Of a stretch of 64,000 bases of DNA, positions 1 to 9,421 are shown piece after piece. The translations under genes and the position numbers were made by a program. The stretch comes from Trichuris trichiura (lineage: Eukaryota > Nematoda > Enoplea > Trichinellida > Trichuridae): NCBI GenBank assembly GCA_037903355.1, contig JBAJFE010000027.1, positions 1 through 64,000 on the forward strand, read 5' to 3'. Below the pieces are notes generated by a model. That model was not told where the DNA came from. It did no database searches and was given only the letters and a program-made list of their open reading frames with translations. Each line of letters opens with the position of its first letter. The stretch's first letter is position 1.

Positions 1-300
1 ATAGTTTCATGTTGAGTTTCTTTTACGGAAATTACATATCCACAACAAAAATACGGCTAGCTGACAGACAGAAGATGAGGACACAATGAAATATACTTTA
101 AAACATTTGACTTTAAACAGTTAAAACATCCCCTCGCAACACCCGTTACATCATTTTAACACCGTGAATTTTCGTTACGTCATTGCTTTATATTAACACC
201 GCTGAAGACGGGTCTCGTTTGACCCGAAAGCTACGGAATAATAATAAAAATATTATCAACGGGACAAAATTTCCGTAAAAGAAACTCAACACGTGCATTC
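1..300 (+). mobile_element. Penelope-like element (PLE) 3' tail, truncated by window edge
   Basis: No open frame. The segment carries a hammerhead-like core (198-237) followed by an AACGGGAC...TTCCGTA tail that is also seen after the other hammerhead cores in this window (after 2900, 15083 and, on the minus strand, 1778). That shared core-plus-tail layout is why it is called the 3' end of a PLE-type unit. The body of the element lies outside the window or is lost. Confidence 0.5.
198..237 (+). ncRNA. hammerhead-ribozyme-like motif (copy 1)
   Basis: CTGAAGA at 202-208 is the first core strand. GGGTC/GACCC forms stem II with one unpaired C after the core. GAAAGCT (226-232) gives the second core strand and a two-base-pair, loopless stem III. 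The predicted cleavage nucleotide is A233. CCG/CGG closes stem I. The arrangement matches minimal type-I hammerheads of Penelope-like elements; activity is inferred. Confidence 0.6.
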
Positions 301-352
301 ACTTATACAATTTGCGTCGTGTAAATCCGGCATACGTAGTGCATAGGAAGTA

Positions 353-440
353 CAGTAGAACCTCTATGGGTTGACCATTCAAGGGACTGGGATAAACCGG
401 TCACCTTACAGAGGATGTCAATCTAAGGGGATAGTGAATG
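353..440. mobile_element. fragment of pogo/mariner-type MITE
   Basis: TA followed by CAGTAGAACC matches the left end of the complete MITE at 15619-15805. Only about 80 bp is related and no matching right end is visible, so this is a truncated relic. Confidence 0.3.
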
Positions 441-470
441 TAAGCTTACTGCAGAAACACACTAGTACTT

Positions 471-1362
471 TATTTGGGTCTTGTATGCTACGGGGGCGCC
501 GGAAGTTGAGGCGGCAACTTCAAAGGCGGTCACGTGATCATTACAACGTCACCGGTCACGTGATCATTACAACGTCACCTGAACAATGGGTGACCTAAGC
601 TATATTTCACTGTGTACACATGCGAGCGATGCGCATCAGTGAAGGAACGCTGCACATCTCGAAACAGTTGGCCGTTCTGGTAATTGTTTCCAAGTGCGTG
701 CTATAACTGTGCTGGCCCTCCTGTCCTGCCCTAGCCTAAGCCTAAACCTTAACATGACGCGTGTTCGTTGCTGCTGTTGGGTTTTGCAGTTTTGACCGTG
801 GCGCAAACGACAAGAAGCATAGCGCAAAGTGACGTTATTTAGCGATCACTGAACACGCGAGCAATGAGTAACGCAAAAAGAGAAAAGGCATACGTACTGC
901 TAACGCAGGCGCTCACTCTGACTAAGGCGACGCGTCGATTTCGCTGCAGGCGCATCCGACGGGTTCACTCGGGTGTACCTAATCAGGAAGAAGGCGTCAG
1001 TGCCTCCTTACGGTGCCTCCACTTGTCGATGGCAAGTTTCGTTGTCACTAGATCCCGGGACAGACATAACGCAGAATGAGATTTACCCTGTCTACCAAGG
1101 CAGGCCTCAGCTCGGAAAGTTGACCTGCGATGTTTTTCACAAATTCCTACACGACGTCTCAGCTTGAACACCTGCAGGCCCCATTGTGTTTCCCGTAACT
1201 TCAATGCATGCGCACCTGCTAAATTCCATGCTTTCACTAAACCTGACGATAACGTCTGTCCCGTTGTGCCGATAACAACCATTTATTACGCTGTAGGGTC
1301 GCAGATTACGCTTTGAAGTAGCCGCCTCCACTTCCGGCGCCTTCGTAGCATACTAGACCCAA
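471..1362. mobile_element. TIR MITE, family A, copy 1
   Basis: About 890 bp with long imperfect terminal inverted repeats. The left end (GGGTCTTGTATGCTACG, then CCGGAAGTTGAGGCGGC) is the reverse complement of the right end near 1320-1360. It aligns over nearly its whole length with 14055-14908. Short ORFs inside (636-827, 864-1079) are shared by position with copy 2 but show no recognisable domain and are probably not genes. It contains a degenerate TTAGGC-like run (about 722-752, reverse complement). It abuts PLE coding sequence on its right. Confidence 0.75.
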
Positions 1363-1720
1363 ATATTGGACCTGAAAATTACAATGGAAAAAGCCAAACA
1401 AGCCTCTGCTGTAGTGCAACATGTAGCACATTGCAATAAGCCGCTCCAACCAAAAGTATTATGTTATGAAAATAACCTACGACTACGAGGAATCAAAGAA
1501 GCCCTGTATATAAGACACAATTCGACTTACAATCGCGATCAGGGAGTGGACATAAGTCAACTATGGACAAATTTTGTGACACGATATAATTGCTGCTCAC
1601 TAGATGGATAAAGTACAAAGCAATTGGAACCAACAATCGACACACATGAAACAAATGGAAAATGGATAAAAATACATAGCACATGGGACATTGCTTTGAA
1701 AGCATAGCTCCTCTTAACGG
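1363..1720 (+). pseudogene. PLE endonuclease C-terminal fragment
   Basis: The open frame 1366-1611 ends in a block typical of the region after the GIY-YIG nuclease of Penelope-like elements: VVQHVAHCNK, then RGIKEALYIRHN, then YNRDQGVDISQLW. The start is lost where the family A MITE abuts it. The same block recurs on the minus strand at 2151-2447 and, with stop codons, at 4090-4294. There is no reverse transcriptase upstream, so it is a remnant. Confidence 0.7.
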
Positions 1721-1777
1721 GTGTGTGTATTAACATTATTGTACGGAAAAGCTACCCGTTCAAAAAATTGTTTAATT

Positions 1778-1816
1778 GCGAAGCTTTCGGGGATCACCTG
1801 TCCCCGTCTTCAGCGC
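1778..1816 (-). ncRNA. hammerhead-ribozyme-like motif (copy 2)
   Basis: Read on the minus strand: CTGAAGA, stem II GGGGA/TCCCC with the extra C, GAAAGCT, cleavage nucleotide T, and stem I TGCG/CGCA of four pairs. It lies 3' of the minus-strand PLE endonuclease remnant at 2151-2640, the position expected in a PLE tail. Confidence 0.65.
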
Positions 1817-1914
1817 AGGTAAATGACAGAGTGAGTGCTGGCACGCCCCTTATGTGGGACTGGTGCTTTTAACCGCGGGAGACTTGGGTCGTTTTAAAGG
1901 GATGCGACATTATT

Positions 1915-2060
1915 TTAAAAAAGGGGGGGGGGCGGAAAACGGGGGCGGGGGAGGGGGGTCAGGTACTGGGGATGGCGGAAGGGGAGGAACAAAGGGAGGA
2001 AAGAAAGAAAGAGTGGGAAAAAAGAATGAAGGGGGAGCAAGGGAATTAACCGGGCTGGGG
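1915..2060. repeat. G-rich, purine-rich tract
   Basis: A run of A followed by G11, then many G3-G7 runs. The 152-aa ORF across it (1854-2312) is a low-complexity Gly/Lys translation product and is not called a gene. Confidence 0.6.
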
Positions 2061-2150
2061 ATACTTCCAAGTCACCGAGGTGCACCGTTATCGTCCCTGT
2101 ACAGGCAATTCTTGTACGCGGCAGCAGTTGGTGGCCCTGATGATGTTGGT

Positions 2151-2640
2151 TCAGGTGTCACTGATTGCGATGCCACCGTCCCTGTTAATGTTGGAATTGA
2201 ACTTTATATAAAGTGCTTCCTTCATCTTCCTAATCGTAAAGTGCCTTTCTTTGCACAGCACTTTTGCACGCAGTTGACCCGTGCATTGCGCTGCGTGCTG
2301 TGCCGCCGATGAACTCTGGCTGGCTTTCTCCATGGTAACTCGCAGATCCAGTGTGGGCGGACGGCCACGTGACGTGATGGACGGTTCTCCGTTCAAACGG
2401 TTGACCACGTTCCTGTACCTGGTTAAGGACCTCATGTGCTCCTGCAACCTATGTGCAAGCGTATAACATGTTTCACCAATGTACGTGGATGAACATCCAC
2501 ACTTGATTGCATAAACTACCTCAGGTCACTGGTCCGGAGGTACTCTTTCTTTGTCATTCCGTAATATTGAACGGAGGCGTGGGTTCTCTTTGAACCAGAC
2601 TTGGAAGCCTAATCTGTTCTCAAACCTTAGCACATGGGAC
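2151..2640 (-). pseudogene. PLE GIY-YIG endonuclease remnant
   Basis: On the minus strand the region translates to a GIY-YIG-like core, with VVYAIKCGCSSTYIGET (about 2480-2535) followed by the LAHRLQEH helix. It then enters the C-terminal block with EALYIKFNSNINRDGG (end at 2151). An in-frame TGA lies just upstream of the VVYAIKC motif (near 2532) and no reverse transcriptase is present. In Penelope-like elements this nuclease nicks the target for reverse transcription. This copy cannot be functional. A hammerhead-like tail follows downstream at 1816-1778. Confidence 0.75.
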
Positions 2641-3010
2641 AATCAAAAAAGAAACGAATTACAAGTACGGATCACAATTGGAAACCGGATACAAAGACAC
2701 CAGAATTAACAATAGAAGAACAAAAATATCTTAAAACAGATGAACAAGCATACAAAAAAAAGCTATACAGAACGATAGTAGAAGACAGCTGAAAGACACG
2801 AAGAAAACTATCAACAGAAGACTTTAAAAACACTCGCTTTAAACCCTTAGTGACGATAGCAGGCTGCCTTTGCACTCGCAAATCATATCTATTATTTAAG
2901 ACCACTGAGGACGGGTCACGATCGACCTGAAAGCTCCGGAGTAATTAAAAGTTTTCAAACGGGACCTACATTCCGTATAGAAAGAGTACAACATGAAAAT
3001 GCGATAAACT
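2641..3010 (+). mobile_element. PLE 3' tail remnant
   Basis: AT-rich, without a convincing gene. It ends in a hammerhead-like core (2900-2940) and an AACGGGACC...TTCCGTA tail like those after 237 and 15122. A short upstream segment resembles the segments before the tails near 1680 and 13990. Confidence 0.5.
2900..2940 (+). ncRNA. hammerhead-ribozyme-like motif (copy 3)
   Basis: CTGAGGA, stem II GGGTC/GACCT (one G-U pair), GAAAGCT, predicted cleavage nucleotide C. Stem I has an A-C mismatch next to the core followed by CC/GG, so it is weaker than in copies 1, 2 and 4. Confidence 0.5.
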
Positions 3011-3253
3011 TATTGTATGTGAATCCTAGTAAGAACAGAAATTTTGTCTAACAATGGGGAGCACTGGGCTGGTTAGGAAGACTGCCTTGCTGTCGGCTCT
3101 CGGCTCTCTGTCCACAAACCGATACCGTTAGTCTTCAGTGGCAAGCAGTAGGCGGCACTGGTGCGCGTCAGTAGCATGAACCACTGACCGTCTACGGAAG
3201 GGAAGTACTATTCTTGTCTGGCCTTATCGCTTTGTTCGAGGGGTGATTTAAAT

Positions 3254-3776
3254 CAGTCATTCTCAACGGGGGGCCTGGGGCCCCCAAGGGGGGCCGAGAG
3301 GGTGTCAGGGGGGGGCCCCCAAGGGGGGCCGAGAGGGTGTCAGGGGGGGCCGAAATCGAAAATTTTTCAGAGGGGGGGGGGGCAGGAGGCCGTCAAGGGG
3401 GGCTGAAAAGCCTTATTGAAACAAGCGTAGTTAGGTAGATCGGAAGGGTGAAAATTTATGCCAGTCCTCTATAGAGGATTGGTTAACCCTTAGCAGCATC
3501 CCTTTATAGAGGATTGGCATAAATTCTCACTCGACTCGACGAAGTTGTTTCATTGTTAGTTTCGAAGAACCCCAAGTGCTCTTTTCAAATGATTTGACGA
3601 CGATATATTCGCATTGTATCATTGCATTAACTTGATCCTAGGAGGTTGCCGTTGAAAGCTGATTGGCTCCTATACAAAAAACGCAAGAATTAATCGACCA
3701 ATAGGAAAAGGGGGGGCCTGGCGCCTGAGGACACCTTCCAAGGGGGGCCTAGCGCAGAAAAGGTTGAGAATGGCTG
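3254..3776. mobile_element. hAT MITE with 8-bp target duplication
   Basis: Ends CAGTCATTCTCAAC and its inverted partner GTTGAGAATGGCTG, flanked by a perfect 8-bp duplication ATTTAAAT (3246-3253 and 3777-3784). The interior is GGGGCC-rich and contains a tandem duplication near 3280-3350. There is no transposase, so it is non-autonomous. Confidence 0.85.
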
Positions 3777-3839
3777 ATTTAAATGAACATATGTGCAAAC
3801 AAAGCACGCTATGTTTTTCGGTTGAGTATTTTGTACGGC

Positions 3840-3902
3840 CCACGAATGGTCTTGTAAACGTCTGATCTGCTCGCGGCAGCGAAAAGGTTCCCCACCCCTG
3901 GT
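3840..3902. mobile_element. hAT MITE end fragment
   Basis: Ends in TTCCCCACCCCTG, like the right end of the element at 35122-35827. The other end was not found. Confidence 0.35.
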
Positions 3903-4294
3903 CTACACGATCGAATCTACTTATTCAGGAGCGCGCATTGGGGAAACAGGCATTACTCTGGAACACAGATTCAATGAAAATATAAAGAAGCTTATTAGTT
4001 ACAACAACGCAAAAAACAGTCATAACAATAAAAGCACTTCCACAGCAAACCGTGGAAGACGAATGTTGGATCCACGAGTTACCACAGAAAAAGCTATACA
4101 AGCTTCCGTTGTGGTGGAACACGCGACGCATTGCAACCAAACTCTTCACCTAAAAGTCATATGCTATGGAAGCAACGTCCGCTTACGAAGAATTAAAGGA
4201 GCTCTTTAGATTAGGCACAACGTGACATACAATCGGGATCAAGGAGCGTAAATAGATGAACTATGGACAAACATTGTTACACGCTCAAACTGCT
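3903..4294 (+). pseudogene. PLE endonuclease fragment, interrupted by LTR element
   Basis: Plus-strand translation across about 4060-4294 gives the same PLE C-terminal block (EKAIQASVVVEHATHCN, then NVRLRRIKGAL, then YNRDQGA) with two in-frame stops. It breaks at 4294 exactly at the 5-bp duplication of the gypsy-type element and resumes at 13764. The two flanks join in the order seen in the uninterrupted copy at 1366-1611. Confidence 0.75.
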
Positions 4295-4509
4295 TGTTGT
4301 GTTTTTGGGACCTGGAGATAGCCTGGAGAAATTCCACCTTAACGCGTACTGGTTTATTGGTAAGCAAATCCGCAAAAGAGGTTAACGTAGAGCACGACAG
4401 CAATTAAGTCACAACACTCAGCAGGGAACGTAAGATGACTTTCAGGCTATGGGGGAAGCAACTCTTCCGATCCTGCGTAATTCTTACTGCAGCACTAGCA
4501 TCCACAACA
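4295..4509 (-). repeat. gypsy-type element 3' LTR
   Basis: 215 bp, TG...CA ends, paired with 13545-13758. A purine tract (4510-4518 as CCTCCCCGC on the plus strand) adjoins it internally, as expected for the plus-strand primer. Confidence 0.9.
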
Positions 4510-7500
4510 CCTCCCCGCTACACTGGGGGCACCCGGTTTGTTAGCTCGTTTTTGCTGCAGGCGTTTCGAGCGTCTTGGATTATCCGGTCCGTAATTTCTC
4601 GGCGCTATCCCTCGATGAATGGCAGCCTCCGCTGGTTTCCCGTTTGTGGTGACTGCTGGGGAACTCTCCAGCGTTGCCGCGGTCATGTCGTGGGAGTGGG
4701 TTGTGTCCAACCCCGGATCTGCATCTTCTTCTACTCCGTAGCGAGGCCTCAACTGTTCAATGTGTCGCTTCCACAGCGGTCCTCTTGGCGCCACTCGAAC
4801 CTGAACGCTGCGTGTACCGAACACTTTCGTAACTAATGCCGGCACCCAACGCGGTTCCTTGTCATGCTCCGCAATACCAAGCGTAGCAAGGTGTTCCCAC
4901 CGCATATGAATGTACGCGCTTGGGCATTAGGGGGTTTCTTGAGCGCAAGCATGATTTGGCCATTCTACTTGCGAGTTTTCCCTGCGCGACGTGAGCAGGA
5001 GAAGGCAGTAACGCATCCAGTTTGCATCTGATTTGCCGTCCGTTCAGTAATTCTGCCGGAGAGTATCCACACTCCAACGGCGTGCGCCGGTACTGCATCA
5101 GGAACTCTTGAAGAGCCGCCTTCGGCGGTAACGAAGACTTCCTCAACGATTGCTTAAATGACTGCACAAGACGTTCGGCTGCGCCGTTTGTAGCTGGGTG
5201 GTATGGCGCTCCCGTAAGGTGTACCATACCTCGTTGTCGGCACCATGCTTGAAATTCTTCCGACCGGAAGTTTGGCGCGTTGTCAGTCACTAGTGCGTGA
5301 GGGTATCCAAAATGAGCGAAGTCCTGTTCTAACAATTCCATGGTGGCTTTAGTTGACGTTGACACTGTTGGGTGAATGCACGGATACTTGGAGTACGCGT
5401 CCACCACAACTAACCAATTGAGACCCATGAAGTTGATCGCATGATCCAAGTGTAAGCGGCTCCAAGGCTTCTCTGGTAACATCCATGGATGATTCACTGC
5501 CTTTTCAGGCTTATTTTGATGCTCAGCGCACGTTGTGCACGTTCGGCAAAGCTGCTCGATATCGGCATCAATCTGGGGCCAATACACCACCGATCGAGCC
5601 AACTGTTTCATCCGTTGCATGCCAAAGTGTCCCAAATGGATTAACTGGAGTACTTGACTCCTCAAGTGCTTTGGGATAACAATTCGAACCCTGTGGAAAA
5701 GACATCCTTGCTCTGTTGAGAGCGAATGCCTCAGCTTCCTGAAGTGCTTGATCTCTTCAGAATCCGTAGACTGTGGCCATCCTTCTTTTGTGTACCGAAT
5801 GACTGCGCAAATAACTGGGTCCTTCTTCGACTCCTTTGGTATCAGTCCCGGATCCGCTGGGTTCATTTGAAGACTAATGGTAGTAACCGCCTTAAGTGAG
5901 CAAACTGTGTCGACCTCTGCCTCGTTCTCTTCTTCGTCAAATTGAGTGTCTTCCCCGGCTGGGAGTCGACTCAACGCGTCTGCATTGCCGTGGTCAGCTG
6001 TCTTCCGATACTCTATGGAATAGTCGTACTGGTTCAATGCTAGAGACCACCGAGCTAATCTGTTTGCCGCTAACATCGGTGTGCCTTTCGCTGGCCCAAA
6101 TAGTGCAACCAGCGGTTTATGGTCAGTGACCAAGATGAAACGTCGTCCGTAAAGAAACTGATGAAATTTTCTCAGTGCGAAAATCACCGCCAAAGCTTCC
6201 TTTTCAACTTGGCTGTAGCGACGCTGCGATTCCGTCAATGTCTTTGAGACGTTGGCGATTGGCCGCTCACTGCCATCAGCATACCGATGAAATAGGACTG
6301 CCCCAATCCCAACTTCGGAAGCGTCACATGAGATACCGATTTTCTGCGATGGGTCAAAATGCGCCAACACTGTATCTGAACATAAGGCATCTTTTAGGCG
6401 CTGAAAAGCTGTTTGTTCCACCGCAGCCCATGTCCACGGCACATCCTTTCTAGTTAAGCGGTTTAGCGGTTCCGTTAACGTAGACAGATTCGGTATAAAC
6501 TTTCCATAAAACTGGACCGAACCCAAAAAGGAACGTAGGCGGGCCACGTTCGTGGGCGGTGGCATCCTGGCAACTGCGTTGACCTTGGACCCTTTTGAAA
6601 CTCCATGACGCGAAAGTATATGCCCCAGGTATTCCACCGAGGGTTGAGCGAATGAACATTTCTCCAGTTTGCACCGTAATCCCTTCTCATTTAGGCGTTC
6701 TAGCAGTGCCCTTAAGTTTTGAATATGTTCCTCAGCATTGTTGCCGCTGACGAGTATGTCGTCCAAGTAAACTGCCACTCCCCGTAGGTCGCTTGTCAAC
6801 TGCTCCATAACTTTCTGAAAGTGTCCTGGTGCTGAACTAATGCCAAATGGTAGGCGCGTCTGAAGTAACACGCCTCGGTGCGTACTGAGTGCCAGTCTCT
6901 TCTGACTTTCTGGTGCCAACTTGATTTGGTTATACGCGTCTGCCAAATCAATTTTTGTAAAGTAGTATTCCCCACTGAGTTTCCGCATCAGATCATCCGG
7001 TAGTGGCATAGGATGTCGACCGGTATCCAACTGCGGGTTCACCGTAACCGAGTAGTCACCACAGACTCGTAAAGTGGCCTTTCTCTGGCCCGCTGAGAGA
7101 GGTTTGCGCACGGGGACCACTGGTGTCCCATATTCATTGAACTGAGTGGGCACCCAGACGCCCCGTTTGATGCCTGCGTCGTACGCCTGATTCAGGTCTT
7201 CCAGAATTGCGAAGGGCACCGTTCTTGGCTTGCAGAAGATTGGTTTCGCATCTGTCTTGAACGAGATCTCTAATTCAAAATCCTTTAGACATCCCAGTCC
7301 AGGCTTGAACAGATCCGGAAAATTGCTACATAGCTCCTTGCATGCCTTCTGAAGAGCTAGATCGGGTTCATTGTTCGGCCGGATCGCATACACGTTTGCA
7401 GCGCTGGATGGCTGGCCCTTCAGCAGGGCTCTGACGTCGACGTCAAAATCCCGTATCGTTTTCCGACCTAGCACGTTGAACTGCGGCAGGGACGTAACGT

Positions 7501-7711
7501 TCATTTCTAGCTCCACATCCTCGTGGTTTTGGCCCAAAATTGTGGCCTTAGTATTGAACGTTCCCAGTATTTGGAGTTGACCTTTTGTAGCTGAGAGATA
7601 GCGGCTGTGCGGTTCATGTAGCGCCGGCTTTCCCAGTTGCCTCCAAACGTCACGGGAACAAAAAATTGTCTCGTGTTCCCGTGTCAAGTTCAAACTCAAA
7701 ATGCTTACCAT
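4495..7711 (-). pseudogene. gypsy-type Pol (protease part, RT, RNase H, integrase), frameshifted
   Basis: A 949-codon frame (7711-4862) carries RT with YLDDILVSG, RNase H with CDASEVGIGAVLF and the DHKPLV block. The integrase has HLGHFGMQRMKQL and CRTCTTC (HHCC zinc site), then LHLDHAINFMG, VTDNAPNF and GAAERLVQSF (D, D, E). The C-terminal integrase tail (PRWVPALVTKVFG to WKRHIEQLRPRYG) is in another frame (4905-4495), so one indel lies near 4862-4905. At the 5' side the protease DTG motif lies in the gag frame and the rest of protease in the pol frame; the switch is at a T6 run (plus-strand A6, about 7661-7670). Order and motifs are Ty3/gypsy-like. Confidence 0.9.
4510..4518 (-). promoter_or_regulatory. 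polypurine tract of gypsy-type element
   Basis: GCGGGGAGG on the minus strand, immediately upstream of the 3' LTR. This is the normal position of the second-strand primer. Confidence 0.6.
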
Positions 7712-8232
7712 TTAGCCGAAGTGGTTGTGTGATTGGGTCCAAATCTTCCAACCTGCGGACCTTCCGGATTGGCTTTTCGCGACTTTGCGCAACGTTGTCC
7801 CTTGCTTTCTTTTTCTTCAAGCACGCTACTGCAATATGGCCTATGTGTCCACAGAAGTTGCATTTGGCGTCTTTGAACCGGCACTCCTCTGGCCGATGTT
7901 CGCTTTTACCGCAACGCCAGCATTTGACATTAGGGACAGGTTTAGTGCCCGCGGAAAGTTCATTTCGCTTTGTCCGACTGGCCTTTGCCAAGCGTTGGTC
8001 GTCGACCTTGAAAACTGTCTTCGGTTTTGTGTCGTAAACTGTTTCCTTCGCCACATGTGCTGCGTCTTCGGTTTCCAGGGCGACTTGTACTGCGCGGCTG
8101 AAAGTAAGTTCATCGTCTTTGATCTTGAACAAAGCTTCCAAAACGGCCTCGTTGCCGACAGAGCAAATAAACCGGGTTCGTAGCGCTTCGTCTTGGGGGT
8201 CCTTGATAGAAGCGAAGTCGCACGTAGCCGCC
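7650..8232 (-). pseudogene. gypsy-type Gag C-terminal part with two zinc knuckles and protease start
   Basis: The frame 8141-7650 contains two CCHC knuckles (CWRCGKSEHRPEEC and CNFCGHIGHIAVAC). It then contains a protease entry FELDTGTRDNF, ending at a stop just after the T6 run. The frame is open up to 8232, where it is cut by the LTR element at 8233. Its N-terminal half lies at 13004-13495, and both halves are in the same frame across the 5-bp duplication. Confidence 0.85.
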
Positions 8233-8591
8233 TGTGGCAGATAACCCAGGGTTTAGCTCCGATAACGGTGGTTTGACCTAAGAGGGCAACGATACGAGAG
8301 CTCTTGTCGTAAACAGCGCTGGACGACGTTCCCCGTGCCCCATGACACGAAGCTTATGTCGAAAACAGGCATGGTCAACCAATGGCAGTGCGACCTGGCC
8401 AGACCCCGCGAACGGGACTATAAAAGGAGAAGGACGGACCACGCAGAGGTTGGCAGGACCAGGAAAGTTGTGCGTTCGACGACATCGTTGTTTATACTCA
8501 GTTCGTTTGTGTTCCTCAATAAAGACAAAGCAAAGCCTTTGCGTGCTAGCAGCCTTACGCGTGCAAGTCCATACGTTGCATATAAACTACA
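8233..8591 (+). repeat. 5' LTR
   Basis: 359 bp. It contains the promoter TATAAAAG at 8419-8426 and the polyadenylation signal AATAAA at 8518-8523, about 100 nt apart. This gives a U3-R-U5 layout. Confidence 0.95.
8419..8426 (+). promoter_or_regulatory. TATA box of LTR
   Basis: TATAAAAG in the 5' LTR, with the same element in the 3' LTR 4408 bp downstream. Upstream U3 has no other obvious signal. Confidence 0.75.
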
Positions 8592-8609
8592 AGCTATCGA
8601 GGCTCTACA

Positions 8610-9404
8610 ATGGAAGTAACACGCGCTGCTACGTCGATGGACGTACGGATAATTCCGGAGTTCGACGGCTCTGCTCATTCGGCAGCTGAGTGGTTGCGCA
8701 AGGCTGAATCTACTTGTCATTTATGCGGAATCACGGACGTCGTTCGAGTAATAGGCTTGCGGTTAACCGGCGCTGCGTTCGCCGTGTACGATAAGATGGC
8801 ATCGGAGGACCAAGGCAAGCTCGAGAAGGTTAAAGAGAAGCTGCTCGCCGCTTTCGCTCCTGATCCATTTATGGCCTTCAGAGAATTCAAGGTGAGAAGA
8901 ATGCGATTTAATGAAACGCCTGATGGGTTCTTGGCTGGGCTTAGTGAACTGGCGTTGCTCGCCGGCGGCGTATCTGACAAGGTTTTAGCGAGCGCGTTCA
9001 TTGATGGCTTACCAGAGCAAGTCCAAGAATCGTTGCTGGCTGGGGCTCGCATGGAGACCCTCTCGCTGGACGAATTGTTGACGCGTGCTCGTGCGATGTT
9101 GGCGAGAGGGCCACCCGGTAGCAGTGGACTCTCTGATCTGGCTGCCGCAGCTAACGGCTCGACCTCTGTGGCTCTTAACTCAGGATCCCACTATCGTTGT
9201 TACGCATGCGGTGGGATCAATCACTTCGCCAGAGAGTGTCCGACACGAGGACAGGAAGCAAGTCAACCGATGCGTACTGACCAAAGAATGGACTGGCCAC
9301 GTGGGCGCCGCCCAGTCCGTCGTTTGCGGAAGGAGCCCAGGCCCACGGAGTCGGGAAACGCGGACAGGGAGGAAGCTCTTGCGCCGGTTCCCTCCCGTCA
9401 CTGA
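8610..9404 (+). CDS. Gag protein of LTR retrotransposon
   Basis: 264 codons starting at the ATG only 18 nt after the 5' LTR. The N-terminal two thirds is capsid-like with no strong motif beyond the Gag fold region (PEFDGSAHSAAEWL, then a helical stretch). A single CCHC zinc knuckle, CYACGGINHFAREC, lies near residue 197. It stops with TGA at 9402-9404. A slippery GGGAAAC lies in register 15 codons before the stop, so a fraction of ribosomes should continue into Pol. A primer-binding site was not clear; a TGG overlaps the start codon at 8611. Confidence 0.9.
   Translation: MEVTRAATSMDVRIIPEFDGSAHSAAEWLRKAESTCHLCGITDVVRVIGLRLTGAAFAVYDKMASEDQGKLEKVKEKLLAAFAPDPFMAFREFKVRRMRFNETPDGFLAGLSELALLAGGVSDKVLASAFIDGLPEQVQESLLAGARMETLSLDELLTRARAMLARGPPGSSGLSDLAAAANGSTSVALNSGSHYRCYACGGINHFARECPTRGQEASQPMRTDQRMDWPRGRRPVRRLRKEPRPTESGNADREEALAPVPSRH
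9353..9396 (+). promoter_or_regulatory. -1 ribosomal frameshift signal (gag-pol)
   Basis: GGGAAAC at 9353-9359 is in the gag register G GGA AAC, the classic X XXY YYZ slippery heptamer. After a 7-nt spacer, GGGAGGAA (9367-9374) can pair with TTCCCTCCC (9388-9396) with one bulged C, giving a stimulatory hairpin. The -1 frame is open from the heptamer through the pol ORF. Confidence 0.8.
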
Positions 9405-9421
9405 ACGAGGCGCTGCCGACT

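Noticed and set aside
636..827. Minus-strand 63-aa ORF conserved with 14189-14380.
   Set aside because: Conserved only because the two MITEs are copies; no domain and opposite-strand ORFs overlap it.
1854..2312. 152-aa ORF with Gly/Lys-rich sequence.
   Set aside because: It is translation of a G-rich tract followed by antisense PLE sequence; no domain.
4435..4836. 133-aa plus-strand ORF.
   Set aside because: Antisense shadow of the gypsy-type integrase tail and LTR.
8335..8689. Two plus-strand ORFs in the LTR, repeated at 12743-13246.
   Set aside because: They lie in the LTRs, run through the transcription start and AATAAA, and the second pair differs only because of flanking sequence.
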